Shown here: positions 37,016 to 48,472 of the stretch, one piece after another | How positions within the stretch are numbered: the first letter of the stretch is position 1 | Layout: each line of letters opens with the position of its first letter | NCBI RefSeq assembly: GCF_002188635.1 | Contig: NZ_NINX01000035.1 | Location: forward strand, 124,001 to 188,000 | Length of the DNA: 64,000 bases | DNA from: Pigmentiphaga sp. NML030171 | GTDB lineage: Bacteria > Pseudomonadota > Gammaproteobacteria > Burkholderiales > Burkholderiaceae_B | Reading direction: 5' to 3' | Program-made: the position numbers and the translations under genes | The notes under the pieces: model-generated | What the model saw: only the letters and a program-made list of their open reading frames with translations | What the model was told of the DNA's origin: nothing | Database searches by the model: none

Positions 37016-39313
37016 ATGCGCCTGACGTGCGCTGCGGGTTTGAGACAGGGCGCACAGGGCGCGCGCGGTTGGGCCGGAACGTTCCTCCTGGCGGTGGCGG
37101 CGGTCGTCGCGGCTGGCTGCTCGCCCGGCGGCCCCGACGGCGGCACGCCGCTGAACAGCCCCTACGCGGCCGGCGCCGAGCGCGAGAACGTGATGTACAC
37201 GGCGTTCACCCAGCGCTCGCCCAAGTACCTGGACCCGGCCAGTTCCTATTCGGTCGACGAGACTCCCTACACCTACCAGATCTACGAGCCGCTGTATGGC
37301 TACGACTACCTGAAGCGCCCCTACCAGCTCGTGCCCCGGGCCGCCGTCCGGGTGGTCGATCCGGTCTACCTGGACGCGCAGGGCAACCGCCTGCCGGACA
37401 GCGTGCCGGGCGAACAGGTGGCGCAAAGCGTCTACGACATCCCGATCAAGCCCGGCATCCGCTTCCAGCCGCACCCCGCATTCGCGGTGGACGAGGCCGG
37501 CCGGGACGTGTACCGGCACCTGGCGCCGGCCGACCTGGAAGGCAAGTACGCCATCCCGGACTTCCCCCGCACCGGCTCGCGCGAGCTGACCGCCGACGAC
37601 TACGTCTACGGCATCCGCCGCCTGGCCACCACCCGCGTGGTCTCGCCCATCTACGCGCACATGACCGACTACATCGTCGGCTTCAAGGAGTACGGCGACC
37701 GCATCCGCGCCGCCGACGCCGAGCTGCGCAAGGGGCTGGCCCCGACCACGCGCGACCTGCCGTGGCTGGATTTCCGCCAGTACGCCTTCGAAGGCGTGGA
37801 GGCGCTGGACCCCCATACGCTGCGCATACGGATCAAGGGCAAGTACCCGCAGTTCAAGTACTGGCTGGCCATGACCTTCTTCTCGCCCATCCCGTGGGAA
37901 GCGGACCAGTTCTACAGCCAGGCCGGCATGGCCGAGCGCAACCTGACCCTGAACTACTGGCCGGTGGGCACGGGGCCCTACATGCTGACGGAGTATCGCG
38001 AGAACCGCCGCCACGTGCTGTCGCGCAATCCCAATTTCCGCGGCGACCCCTATCCCTGCGAGGGCACGGACGAGGACCGCGCCGCCGGCCTGCTGGAGGA
38101 CTGCGGCAAGCCCACCCCCTTCATCGACCGCATCGTCTTCAACATCGAGAAGGAAAGCGTGCCGCTGCAGGGCAAATTCCTGCAGGGCTACTACGACGTG
38201 CCCCAGGCCGAGCGCGGCGAGTACGGCGTGGCCTACCTGGTGGCGGCCGGCGATTCCAAGGAGAAGGCGGCCCTGTACGCCGAGCGCGGGCTGAAGCTGC
38301 CGACCACGGTCGAGACCCAGAACTGGTACATGGGCTTCAATTGGCTGGACCCGGTGGTAGGCAAGGGCGACAACCCCGCCCAGGAGGAGCGCAACCGCAA
38401 GCTGCGCCAGGCCATCAGCATCGCGGTGGACTGGGAGGAATACGTCACCATCTTCGAGAACAGCCAGGCGCAGGTCGCACATGGGCCGCTGCCGCCGGGC
38501 CTCCTGGGCTATCGCGATCCGCCCCCCGGCGCCAACCCGGTGGTCTACGACATAGACGGCGACAAGGTGACCCGCAAGCCGCTGGCCGAGGCCAAGAGGC
38601 TGCTGGCTGAAGCAGGGTACCCGGATGGCCGCAACGCGCAGACCGGCCAGCCCCTGGTCCTGAACTACGACGCGATGGGCGGCGTGTCGCCCGGCGCGCG
38701 TTCGCAGTTCGACTGGCTGCAGCGCCAGTTCGGCAAGCTGGGCATCCAGCTCGAGGTCCGCTCCACCGACTACAACCGCTTCCAGGACAAGATGCGGCGC
38801 GGCGTGGCGCAGATCTTCCTGTGGGGCTGGAACGCCGACTATCCCGATGCCGAGAACTTCCTGTTCCTGCTCTACGGCCCGAACGGCAAGGCGAAGGAGG
38901 GCGGCGAGAACGCCTCGAACTACGTCAATCCCGAGTTCGACAAGCTGTTCGAGCGCATGAAATACCTGGACGACGGGCCCGAGAAGGAAGCCCTGATCGC
39001 CCGCATGGTCGCGATCGTGCAGACCGACGCCGCGTGGATGTTCGGCTATTTCCCCAAGTCCGGCGGCGCCTACCAGCAGTGGGTGGGCAACGGCAAGCCG
39101 ACCCAGATGATACGGAACAACCTCCAGTTCATGAAGATCGATTCCGCCCTGCGGACCCGCAAGATCGCCGAATGGAACCAGCCGGTCTGGTGGCCGGTGG
39201 CGCTGGCGGTGGTGCTGCTGGTCCTTCTGGCCGTGCCCGCATGGCGCATGGTCCGGCGCCGCGACCGCGCCGTGGCCGTCCATACCGACCGTCCCACGGG
39301 AGATGCGGCATGA
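37016..39313 (+). CDS. Extracellular solute-binding protein family 5 lipoprotein with C-terminal membrane helix
   Basis: This 765-residue protein is the substrate receptor of a peptide-type ABC importer. It has a lipoprotein signal (lipobox VAAGC, Cys35) and SBP_bac_5 features such as SYSVDETPYTYQIYEPLYGYDY, NYWPVGTGPYMLTEY and LWGWNADYPDAENFLFLLYG. It is longer than usual (500-600) and ends with a hydrophobic helix (WWPVALAVVLLVLLAVPAW) plus a basic tail RMVRRRDR, so it is anchored at both ends. Start 37016 has GGGGAGG about eight bases upstream. It leads a four-gene operon. Transport of oligopeptides or similar compounds is a family inference. Confidence 0.87.
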   Translation: MRLTCAAGLRQGAQGARGWAGTFLLAVAAVVAAGCSPGGPDGGTPLNSPYAAGAERENVMYTAFTQRSPKYLDPASSYSVDETPYTYQIYEPLYGYDYLKRPYQLVPRAAVRVVDPVYLDAQGNRLPDSVPGEQVAQSVYDIPIKPGIRFQPHPAFAVDEAGRDVYRHLAPADLEGKYAIPDFPRTGSRELTADDYVYGIRRLATTRVVSPIYAHMTDYIVGFKEYGDRIRAADAELRKGLAPTTRDLPWLDFRQYAFEGVEALDPHTLRIRIKGKYPQFKYWLAMTFFSPIPWEADQFYSQAGMAERNLTLNYWPVGTGPYMLTEYRENRRHVLSRNPNFRGDPYPCEGTDEDRAAGLLEDCGKPTPFIDRIVFNIEKESVPLQGKFLQGYYDVPQAERGEYGVAYLVAAGDSKEKAALYAERGLKLPTTVETQNWYMGFNWLDPVVGKGDNPAQEERNRKLRQAISIAVDWEEYVTIFENSQAQVAHGPLPPGLLGYRDPPPGANPVVYDIDGDKVTRKPLAEAKRLLAEAGYPDGRNAQTGQPLVLNYDAMGGVSPGARSQFDWLQRQFGKLGIQLEVRSTDYNRFQDKMRRGVAQIFLWGWNADYPDAENFLFLLYGPNGKAKEGGENASNYVNPEFDKLFERMKYLDDGPEKEALIARMVAIVQTDAAWMFGYFPKSGGAYQQWVGNGKPTQMIRNNLQFMKIDSALRTRKIAEWNQPVWWPVALAVVLLVLLAVPAWRMVRRRDRAVAVHTDRPTGDAA

Positions 39314-40287
39314 CCGCCTACATCGTGCGCCGGATCCTGTATGGGGTCCTGATCCTGATCGGCGTCAACCTGTTCACGTTCATGCTGTTCTTCGCGGTCA
39401 ACACGCCGGACGACATGGCGCGCCTGTCCATAGGCGGACGCCGGGTCACCGCCGACGCCATCGAGAAATGGAAGGTCGAGCGCGGCTACGACAAGCCGCT
39501 GCTGGTCAACACCCAGGCCGAGGGCGCGCGGCGCTATACCGACACCATCTTCTTCGACCGCTCGGCCCGGCTGTTCGTGTTCGACTTCGGCGCCTCGGAC
39601 GCCGGCCGGGACATTGGCTACGAGATCCGGCAGCGGGTGGGGCCCAGCCTGGCGCTGGCGGTGCCGACCTTCCTGCTGGGTTTGTTCGCCAGCGTGGCGT
39701 TCGCGCTGCTCCTGGTGTTCTTCCGGGGAACCTACCTGGATTTCTGGGGCGTGGTGCTGTGCGTGGCCATGCTATCTATCTCGGCGCTGTTCTACATCAT
39801 CGCCGGGCAGTATCTGTTCTCCAAGACCCTGCGCCTGGTCCCGCTGTCCGGCTTCGCCGGCGGGCTGGACGCCATGCGCTTCCTGGTGCTGCCCGTGCTG
39901 GTGGCCATCATCGCCAAGCTGGGGCCCGAGGCACGTTTCTACCGCGCGCTGTTCCTCGAGGAAATCGGCAAGGACTACGTTCGCACGGCCCGCTCCAAGG
40001 GGCTGTCCGAGCGCCTGGTGCTGTTCCGCCACGTGCTGCGCAACGCCATGCTGCCCATCCTGACCAGCACCATCTCGGCCATTCCGCTGCTGTTCATGGG
40101 CAGCCTGATCGCCGAATCCTTCTTCGGCATCCCCGGCCTGGGCAGCTACACCATGGACGCCATCAACGCCCAGGACTTCGCCATCGTGCGGGCCATGGTG
40201 TTCATCGGTTCGGTGCTCTACATCATCGGCCTGATCCTGGCCGACATCTCCTACACGATCGCGGATCCGCGCGTGCGTTTCGAGTAA
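39310..40287 (+). CDS. ABC importer permease 1 (DppB/OppB type)
   Basis: This 325-residue permease has about six membrane helices, beginning YIVRRILYGVLILIGVNLFTFMLFF, as in DppB-type subunits. The EAA loop reads DYVRTARSKGLSERLVLFRHVLRNAMLPIL, the contact with the ATPase. The insert between helix 1 and 2 (residues 35-100) is periplasmic. The ATG overlaps the receptor stop by four bases. It forms the membrane pore with permease 2. Confidence 0.9.
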   Translation: MTAYIVRRILYGVLILIGVNLFTFMLFFAVNTPDDMARLSIGGRRVTADAIEKWKVERGYDKPLLVNTQAEGARRYTDTIFFDRSARLFVFDFGASDAGRDIGYEIRQRVGPSLALAVPTFLLGLFASVAFALLLVFFRGTYLDFWGVVLCVAMLSISALFYIIAGQYLFSKTLRLVPLSGFAGGLDAMRFLVLPVLVAIIAKLGPEARFYRALFLEEIGKDYVRTARSKGLSERLVLFRHVLRNAMLPILTSTISAIPLLFMGSLIAESFFGIPGLGSYTMDAINAQDFAIVRAMVFIGSVLYIIGLILADISYTIADPRVRFE

Positions 40288-40291
40288 GAAC

Positions 40292-41754
40292 ATGCCCAAG
40301 ATCGTCTTTCTGTGGACCGACGTCGCGCTGTTCCTGCTGGTGCTGGGGGTAGCCTGCTACGCCTGGCACGCCCGCCGCACGCCCAACCTGCGGGCCACCT
40401 GGGCCCGGGTGGCCCGCGACACGCCGGCCATGTGCGCCGTGGTGGTGTTGGGCGTGTTCGTGACGATCGGCTTGCTCGATTCCCTGCACTACCGGCCCTT
40501 GCTGGAATCGGTGGAAGTCAACGGCGGGAAAGGCGCGCGCGCCTATTCCCCGGTCACGCGCTCGGTGCTCGACGCCTTGCTGGAAAAACCCATGGCGGGG
40601 CGCGAGAAGACCTACTCGGCCCCGCTGGCGGTGCGCCAGTTCACCAAGGAATCCATGTTGGTGGACGGCAAGCCGGTGCGGGACTATCCGCGCCTGCGCC
40701 ACGGCGGCGCGCACCTGACCGACCCCGACACGCAATGGCTGGGGGACGTGCTGCGGCGCACGGCCGTGGGCGTCGTGGCCGGCGGCCTGCTTGCCGGCGC
40801 CGTGGCCCTGCTGGTGGCGGGCGCCCTGGCGCATCGCGGCGGGCAGGGCTTTGCCGTGGCGTGGCGCGACATCGTCCACCGGCGCACCGCCGTGCCGCTG
40901 GCGCCCATGCTGCTGACCTTCGGCATCATCGCCATCCTGGCGGGCGCGGCCGTATCCCTGTCCACCGGCTATCACGTCATGGGCACCGACAGCACCGGCA
41001 ACGACGTCCTCGTGCAGACCGTCAAGAGTTTCCGCACCGCGCTGGTGATCGGCAGCCTGACCACCCTGGCGACCCTGCCGCTGGCCCTGGCGCTGGGCAT
41101 CATGGCCGGCTATTTCAAGGGCTGGGTCGACGACATCATCCAGTACGTCTACACCACGCTGACCTCCATTCCGGGCGTGCTGCTGATCGCCGCCTGCGTG
41201 CTCATGGTGCAGGTCTTCATCGACAACAATCCCGACCTGTTCGAGACCGGCGCCGAACGCGCCGACCTACGCCTGTTCCTGCTGTGCATCATCCTGGGCG
41301 TGACCGGCTGGGCGGGGCTGTGCCGGCTGCTGCGGGCCGAGACGCTCAAGCTGCGCGAACTCGACTACGTGCTGGCCGCGCGCGCCTTCGGCGCCTCGCC
41401 GGTGCGCATCATGACCCGCCACCTGCTGCCCAATGTCATGCATATCGTGCTGATCACCGTGGTGCTGGATTTCTCGACCCTGGTGCTGTACGAGGCCGTG
41501 CTGTCCTACCTGGGCGTGGGCGTCGATCCCTCCATGAATTCGTTCGGATCCATGATCAACCTGGCGCGGCTGGAAATGTCGCGCGATCCCATGATCTGGT
41601 GGAGCCTGCTGTCGGCCTTCGCCTTCATGCTGGCCCTGGTGCTGTCCGCCAACCTGTTCGCCGACGCCGTGCGCGAGGCCTTCGACCCGCGCGCCCGGGC
41701 CTACCGGCCGGCGTGGGCCAGGGCCCGTTCGGCCAAGATGCTGGAGGACCGCTG

Positions 41755-41755
<1 letters not shown>
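40292..41755 (+). CDS. ABC importer permease 2 (DppC/OppC type, enlarged)
   Basis: This 487-residue permease is longer than typical DppC proteins (about 300). The C-terminal 280 residues hold the conserved core: GTDSTGNDVLVQTVKSFRTAL, and the EAA loop LDYVLAARAFGASPVRIMTRHLLPNV. The N-terminal 200 residues add two or three helices with a periplasmic insert (KGARAYSPVTRSVLDALLEK). It starts five bases after permease 1. Homologous enlarged permeases occur in YejE-like systems, but this one is unusually long. Confidence 0.88.
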
Positions 41756-43659
<1,904 letters not shown>

Positions 43660-43678
43660 ACGAACAAGGAGACCAAGC

Positions 43679-44029
43679 ATGTCGTACGAAGGAAGTTGCC
43701 ATTGCGGGGCCGTCGCGTTCGAGGTCGACGCCCCCGTGCCCGCCCAGGCCATGAGCTGCAACTGCTCCCATTGCCGCCGCAAGGGTTTCCTGCTGAGCTT
43801 CGTGCCCGAAGGCCAGTTCAGGCTGAAGCAGGGCCAGGACCAGTTGCGGTCCTATTTCTTCCACGCCCACAAGATCGAGCACATGTTCTGCGCCACCTGC
43901 GGCACGCAATCCTTCGCCCGCGGCGCCATGCCCGACGGCACGCCCATGCGGGCGGTGAACCTGCGCTGCGTGCCGTCCATCGACCTGGACGCCTTGCAGA
44001 TCAAGCGGGTGGATGGGGCCAGCTTCTAG
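43679..44029 (+). CDS. GFA/CENP-V fold zinc protein
   Basis: This 116-residue protein has the three cysteine groups of the glutathione-dependent formaldehyde-activating (GFA) family: CHCGAVAFEV, CNCSHCRRKGF and CATCGTQSFAR. They bind zinc. Family members may catalyse glutathione adduct chemistry or lyase reactions; the actual activity is unknown. The start has AAGGAGA about nine bases upstream, after the ABC operon (19-base gap), but it is probably independent in function. tRNA-Ser begins about 60 bases after its stop. Confidence 0.85.
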   Translation: MSYEGSCHCGAVAFEVDAPVPAQAMSCNCSHCRRKGFLLSFVPEGQFRLKQGQDQLRSYFFHAHKIEHMFCATCGTQSFARGAMPDGTPMRAVNLRCVPSIDLDALQIKRVDGASF

Positions 44030-44090
44030 GCGGGCCGGCAGGGGCGGGAGGGCTAAAATGGATTATCATTCCGCTCCTGGCGCCGCATAG

Positions 44091-44178
44091 GGAAGCGTGG
44101 CAGAGTGGTCGATTGCACCGGTCTTGAAAACCGGCAACGGGCAACCGTTCGTGAGTTCGAATCTCACCGCTTCCGCCA
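44091..44178 (+). tRNA. tRNA-Ser (anticodon TGA)
   Basis: This 88-base class II tRNA has acceptor stem GGAAGCG/CGCTTCC, anticodon stem CCGGT/ACCGG around loop CTTGAAA (anticodon TGA), a long variable arm (ACGGGCAACCGT hairpin) and T-arm GTGAGTTCGAATCTCAC. Discriminator G and encoded CCA are present. A TAAAAT element about 30 bases upstream may be the -10. A terminator follows. Confidence 0.97.
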
Positions 44179-44191
44179 GAGAACGTGAAAG

Positions 44192-44224
44192 CCCCTTGAT
44201 TCAGTTGAGGATCAAGGGGTTTTT
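44192..44224 (+). terminator. Terminator of the tRNA-Ser transcript
   Basis: A 9-bp stem (CCCCTTGAT / ATCAAGGGG) with a 10-base loop is followed by TTTTT. Confidence 0.88.
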
Positions 44225-44337
44225 CTTGCCGCCGGGCCGCCCCAAGGCAAAATGGCTTCAAAATGTTCGCGGACCCGCCCGCCATCCCCGACTGGCGTAA
44301 TCTTCCCAGACGTCTTCCCGATGCAGGAGAACCCGCC

Positions 44338-44817
44338 ATGACCATCGCCAAGAACACGATCTGCCTGTGGTACGACAAGGACGCCGAGGAGGCGGCCCGC
44401 TTCTACGCCAAGACTTTTCCCGACAGCGCGGTGCACGCCGTCCACCGTGCTCCCGGCGACTATCCATCCGGCAAGACCGGCGACGTGCTGACGGTCCAGT
44501 TCACGGTGGCCGGCATTCCCTGCCTGGGCTTGAACGGCGGGCCGGCCTTCAGGCACAACGAGGCGTTCTCGTTCCAGATCGCCACCGATGACCAGGAAGA
44601 AACCGATCGCTACTGGAACGCCATCGTCGGCAACGGCGGCCAGGAAAGCGCATGCGGCTGGTGCAAGGATAAATGGGGTATTTCCTGGCAGATCACGCCG
44701 CGCGTGCTGACCGAGGCCCTGGCTGCCGGCGGCGGGGAAGCCAAGCGCGCGTTCGCGGCGATGATGGAGATGAAGAAAATCGACGTCGCCGCGATCGTGG
44801 CCGCGCGGCGGGGCTGA
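44338..44817 (+). CDS. VOC-superfamily PhnB-like protein
   Basis: This 159-residue protein resembles the 3-demethylubiquinone-9 3-methyltransferase/PhnB-type vicinal oxygen chelate fold: NTICLWYDKDAEEAARFYAKTFPDS, DVLTVQFTVAGIPCLGLNGGPAFRHNEAFSFQI and CGWCKDKWGISWQITPR. The function in this subfamily is unknown; the methyltransferase label in databases is not experimentally supported for such proteins. AGGAGA eight bases before the ATG fixes the start. It lies downstream of tRNA-Ser and is convergent with the LysR gene. Confidence 0.85.
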   Translation: MTIAKNTICLWYDKDAEEAARFYAKTFPDSAVHAVHRAPGDYPSGKTGDVLTVQFTVAGIPCLGLNGGPAFRHNEAFSFQIATDDQEETDRYWNAIVGNGGQESACGWCKDKWGISWQITPRVLTEALAAGGGEAKRAFAAMMEMKKIDVAAIVAARRG

Positions 44818-44832
44818 CGCGCGGTATCCGGC

Positions 44833-45726
44833 TCAGGCCGGCGCGCAGCCGGCCAGCAGGTCGATGACCGCCCGCGCCGCGCGTGTCTGTACCCGGCCCC
44901 TCCGGCAGCACAGCACGGTGGCCGTCCGCGCCGCCGAGGCGCCTTCCAGTTCGATCATCACAAGCTCCCCGGCCGCCGCGTCGGTGGTCACCGCATAGTC
45001 CGGCAGCACCGTGGCAAGTTCCCCGCCACGCACGGCGCGCTTGATGCTCTCGATGTGGTCCAGGTTGAGGACGGCCGTGAGCGGCAGTTGCCGGCGCGTC
45101 GCGGCCTGGTTGAGCCAGCGCCGGGTCTCGAAGTTCGCATCGAGCAGGGCCAGCGGCTGCGCGAGCAGCGTCTTCAGGTCGACGCGGCGGCGCCGGGCCA
45201 GCGCATGGTCCGGCGCGACGGCTACGACGTAGCGCGTGACGAAGCGGTGGACGATCTCCAGGTCGGGGTCGTGTTCGTCCGGCGCCAGCGCAATGCCGAG
45301 GTCCACCGTGCCGTCGTGGACCAGGCGCAGGACCTGTTCCGAGCCGGCGACCCGGGCATCGAAGGTGATGCCCGGGTGCGAGGCGCGGAACCGGGAGATG
45401 GCGGGCAGCAGCCAGCCGGTCATGACGCCTTCGATCGAGGCGAGGCCGACGTTGCCCCGCACCAGCCCGTGCAGTTCATCGATGCGCGCCCGCGCAAGCT
45501 CCATGTCGCGCAGGCTGTTGCGCATCTGCGCGGCCACGATGCGGCCTTCTTCGGTCAGTACCATGCCGGTCTGGCTCCGCTCGAACAGGGGGGAGCGAAA
45601 CGCGTGTTCGAGCAGTTGGACCTGGCGGCTGATGGCCGACGGGCTCAGATGCATCAGCTCGGCGGCACGCCGGATCGACCCGGTTTCGGCGACGGCGAGG
45701 AAGTAGCGGTAGGCGGGGATCTGCAT
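44833..45726 (-). CDS. LysR-family regulator of the aldoxime-nitrile unit
   Basis: This 297-residue LysR protein has a canonical helix-turn-helix (YFLAVAETGSIRRAAELMHLSPSAISRQVQLLE) and an effector domain from about residue 90. It is divergent from the nitrilase gene, and the gap contains the perfect dyad GAACAT-G-ATGTTC, a likely binding site. It therefore probably controls the nitrilase, transporter, aldoxime dehydratase and GST genes, responding to a nitrile, aldoxime or acid. The assignment of the target is inference from position. Confidence 0.87.
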   Translation of the reverse strand: MQIPAYRYFLAVAETGSIRRAAELMHLSPSAISRQVQLLEHAFRSPLFERSQTGMVLTEEGRIVAAQMRNSLRDMELARARIDELHGLVRGNVGLASIEGVMTGWLLPAISRFRASHPGITFDARVAGSEQVLRLVHDGTVDLGIALAPDEHDPDLEIVHRFVTRYVVAVAPDHALARRRRVDLKTLLAQPLALLDANFETRRWLNQAATRRQLPLTAVLNLDHIESIKRAVRGGELATVLPDYAVTTDAAAGELVMIELEGASAARTATVLCCRRGRVQTRAARAVIDLLAGCAPA

Positions 45727-45758
45727 GGGAGTCTTATGTCCTGGTGTGCAGTTTATTA

Positions 45759-45771
45759 GAACATGATGTTC
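45759..45771. promoter_or_regulatory. Likely LysR operator upstream of nitrilase
   Basis: GAACAT-G-ATGTTC is a perfect 6-bp dyad with one central base, located 33 bases from the LysR start and about 80 bases from the nitrilase ATG, between the divergent genes. Confidence 0.6.
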
Positions 45772-45849
45772 GATACGTTCGGATGGACGGGACACCTGGC
45801 TGTCACGAGAATGGAGGCCCACTGAAAATGTCGCCTCGGGAGTATGTGG

Positions 45850-46782
45850 ATGTTCAAGGCTGCTGTCGTCCAAGCATCGTCGGTCCCCTTCGAGCCGCAG
45901 AAGACGGCGGAGAAGGCTGCCGGCCTGATCCGTACCGCCGCGGGGGAAGGGGCGTCGCTGATCGTTTTTCCGGAAGCCTTTCTTGGGGGATATCCCAAGG
46001 GTTCCGCGTTCGGGACCGTGGTCGGCCGCCGCACGGATATCGGACGGGCGCATTTCCGGCGCTACATGGAGGGTGCCGTTACCCTGGATGGTCCCGAGCT
46101 GGCGTTGCTGGGCGAGGTCTGTGCCGAGACGGGTGTCCACGTCGTGATGGGGGTGATCGAGCGGATGGGGCGCACGCTGTACTGCACCAGCGTCACGCTT
46201 GCCCCTGGAGCCGGCCTGGCCGGCTTTCACCGCAAGCTGATGCCGACCGGCCAGGAACGCATCATCTGGGGTTTTGGCGACGGCTCGACGATCGCTCCGG
46301 TGGATTCCCCGCTGGGCCGCATCGGTTCGGTCATCTGCTGGGAGAACTACATGCCGGCATTCCGGCAGGCGATGTACGCGCAGGGGACGGAAATCTACTG
46401 CGCCCCGACCGCCGATGACCGTGCCAGCTGGGCGCCCACGATGATCCACGTCGCCCTGGAAGGGCGGGTGCACGTGCTGAGCGCGTGCCAGGCCATCAGG
46501 CTGGGCGAGTATCCGCCGTTCTATCGCGAGGATTTCGGCATGCAGGCGGCGGACGAGGACTATCTCATGCGTGGCGGCAGCATGATCGTGAGTCCCCTGG
46601 GCGAGGTCCTGGCGGGGCCGGTGTTCGATACCGAGACGATCCTGTACGCGGACATCGATACCGGGATAGGCAGGGCCAGCAACGTGGATTTCGACGTCTG
46701 CGGCCATTATTCCCGCCCGGACATTTTCAGTCTGACCGTGAACACCACGCCCATGCAGCCAGTCACTTTCGTGGCCGACTGA
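45850..46782 (+). CDS. Nitrilase
   Basis: This 310-residue carbon-nitrogen hydrolase has the catalytic triad: Glu42 (FPEAFLGGYPKG), Lys129 (HRKLMPT) and Cys163 in GSVICWENYMP. The CWENYMP motif is that of true nitrilases (EC 3.5.5.1), which turn nitriles into carboxylic acids and ammonia. The start at 45850 has GGGAG seven bases upstream. It is the first gene of the unit with an aldoxime dehydratase, whose nitrile product it would hydrolyse. Substrate class (aryl-acetonitrile, aliphatic or aromatic) is not settled. Confidence 0.92.
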   Translation: MFKAAVVQASSVPFEPQKTAEKAAGLIRTAAGEGASLIVFPEAFLGGYPKGSAFGTVVGRRTDIGRAHFRRYMEGAVTLDGPELALLGEVCAETGVHVVMGVIERMGRTLYCTSVTLAPGAGLAGFHRKLMPTGQERIIWGFGDGSTIAPVDSPLGRIGSVICWENYMPAFRQAMYAQGTEIYCAPTADDRASWAPTMIHVALEGRVHVLSACQAIRLGEYPPFYREDFGMQAADEDYLMRGGSMIVSPLGEVLAGPVFDTETILYADIDTGIGRASNVDFDVCGHYSRPDIFSLTVNTTPMQPVTFVAD

Positions 46783-46817
46783 GCGCGTCGATAGTCGTTG
46801 GGGAATTGGGAGAAATC

Positions 46818-48449
46818 ATGTCGGCACAAACATCAACGATCAAGCATTCCAAGAAACACGAACGTCTCGTCATCGTCGGGTCCACGCTGGGCACGCTGTT
46901 CGAGTGGTACGACTTTTTCCTGTTTGGCGCGGTGGCGTCGGTGTTCTCGAAGCTGTTCTTCGCGCCGTTGTCGCCGTCCAGCGCGTATCTGTTCGCGCTG
47001 ATCGCCTTCGGCGTCGGCTTTGCCGTGCGTCCGCTGGGGGCGCTGCTGTTCGGCCGCCTGGGCGACATGATCGGGCGCAAGTACACCTTCCTCATCACCA
47101 TCGTGCTGATGGGCGGCGCCACATTCTGCGTGGGCCTGATTCCGACGTATGCGCAGGTCGGCATTCTGGCGCCGATTCTCCTGCTCTTGCTGCGGGTGCT
47201 GCAGGGCCTGGGCCTGGGCGGCGAATACGGGGGGGCCGCGATCTACGTGGCCGAGCATGCCAGCCCGGGTAGGAAAGGGCGCAATACCAGCTGGATCCAG
47301 ATGACCGGCGCCGGCGGCTCCATCCTGGCGCTGCTCGTGGTCTATGTCTGCCGCACGAGCTTCGGCGAGGCCTTCGAGGAATGGGCCTGGCGCATTCCGT
47401 TCCTGCTTTCCGCGGTCATGCTGGCGATCTCGGTCTATATCCGCACGGTGCTGCATGAATCTCCCGTCTACATGAAGATGAAGGCCGAGGGCAAGACGTC
47501 CAGGCAGCCGATCAAGGAAACCTTCGGCAGCTGGGCCAACATCAAGGCCATGCTGATCGCCCTGTTCGGCCTGGTCATGGGCGTGACGACGGTGCTCTAC
47601 ACGGCGCAGACCTATTCGTTCTTCTTTCTTACCCAGACGCTCAGGCTGGACATAGGCACGGCCAGCTTCCTGAACGCCATTTCCCTGGCGATCTGCCTGC
47701 CCATGATGTGGTGCGCCGCGGCCATCTCGGACAAGATCGGCCGCAAGAAGGTGATCCTGACGGGCTGCCTGCTTGCTGCGCTGACGATCTTCCCGGTCTT
47801 CAAGGCGCTGACGCAATACGCCAATCCCGGCCTGCAGGCGGCCTCGACGTCCAGCCCGGTCACGGTGCGCGCCGCGCCCGGCACCTGCAACGTGCAGATC
47901 GACCTGCTGGGCAAGAATCCGCCCGTGACGGAATGCGACAACGTCAAGGCCTTGCTGGCCAAGTCGGGCGTGCCCTACGACAACGTCGCGGATCCGGCCG
48001 CCGTCAGCCCCGTCACGCAGATCGGGGGCACCACGTTGACCGGCTTCGACGCCGCGGCGCTGAAGTCCACGCTCGAGCAGGCCGGCTACTCCAGCCAGGC
48101 GGATCCCGCGCGGGTCAACCACGGGATGGTGATACTGCTGCTGGTCATCCTGTGCGTCTTTTTCGCGATGGTCTATGCTCCTCTTGCCGCCGCGCTGGTC
48201 GAGATGTTCCCCGCCCGTGTCCGATATACCGCGCTGTCTTTCCCCTACCATGTGGGGAACGGGATCTTCGGGGGTTTTTTTCCCGCCGTGGCGTTCGCGA
48301 TGGTCGCCTTTACCGGCGACATCTACTTCGGCCTCTGGTATCCGGTGATCTTCGCGGCCTTGTCGGTGGTGATAGGCGGCCTGTTCCTGCGCGAGCAGCC
48401 CGTCGAAGAAGAGTCGCCGGGGCTGCACGGCGCCCCTGGCCGAGCCTGA
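46818..48449 (+). CDS. Metabolite:H+ symporter (MHS-type MFS) with extra periplasmic loop
   Basis: This 543-residue transporter starts with VIVGSTLGTLFEWYDFFLFGA, the MHS-family signature, and has GRLGDMIGRKYTF in the loop after helix 2 and LQGLGLGGEYGGA in helix 4. After a helix ending near base 47812 there is a non-membrane insert of about 100 residues (bases 47815-48122) with two Cys (GTCNVQ, TECDN), before the last helices. Normal MHS proteins are about 430-ish residues. It follows the nitrilase gene by 35 bases and has GGGAG before the ATG. It may import an aldoxime, nitrile or the acid. Confidence 0.87.
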   Translation: MSAQTSTIKHSKKHERLVIVGSTLGTLFEWYDFFLFGAVASVFSKLFFAPLSPSSAYLFALIAFGVGFAVRPLGALLFGRLGDMIGRKYTFLITIVLMGGATFCVGLIPTYAQVGILAPILLLLLRVLQGLGLGGEYGGAAIYVAEHASPGRKGRNTSWIQMTGAGGSILALLVVYVCRTSFGEAFEEWAWRIPFLLSAVMLAISVYIRTVLHESPVYMKMKAEGKTSRQPIKETFGSWANIKAMLIALFGLVMGVTTVLYTAQTYSFFFLTQTLRLDIGTASFLNAISLAICLPMMWCAAAISDKIGRKKVILTGCLLAALTIFPVFKALTQYANPGLQAASTSSPVTVRAAPGTCNVQIDLLGKNPPVTECDNVKALLAKSGVPYDNVADPAAVSPVTQIGGTTLTGFDAAALKSTLEQAGYSSQADPARVNHGMVILLLVILCVFFAMVYAPLAAALVEMFPARVRYTALSFPYHVGNGIFGGFFPAVAFAMVAFTGDIYFGLWYPVIFAALSVVIGGLFLREQPVEEESPGLHGAPGRA

Positions 48450-48472
48450 GCATCCGCATCAGTGAGCCCAGC

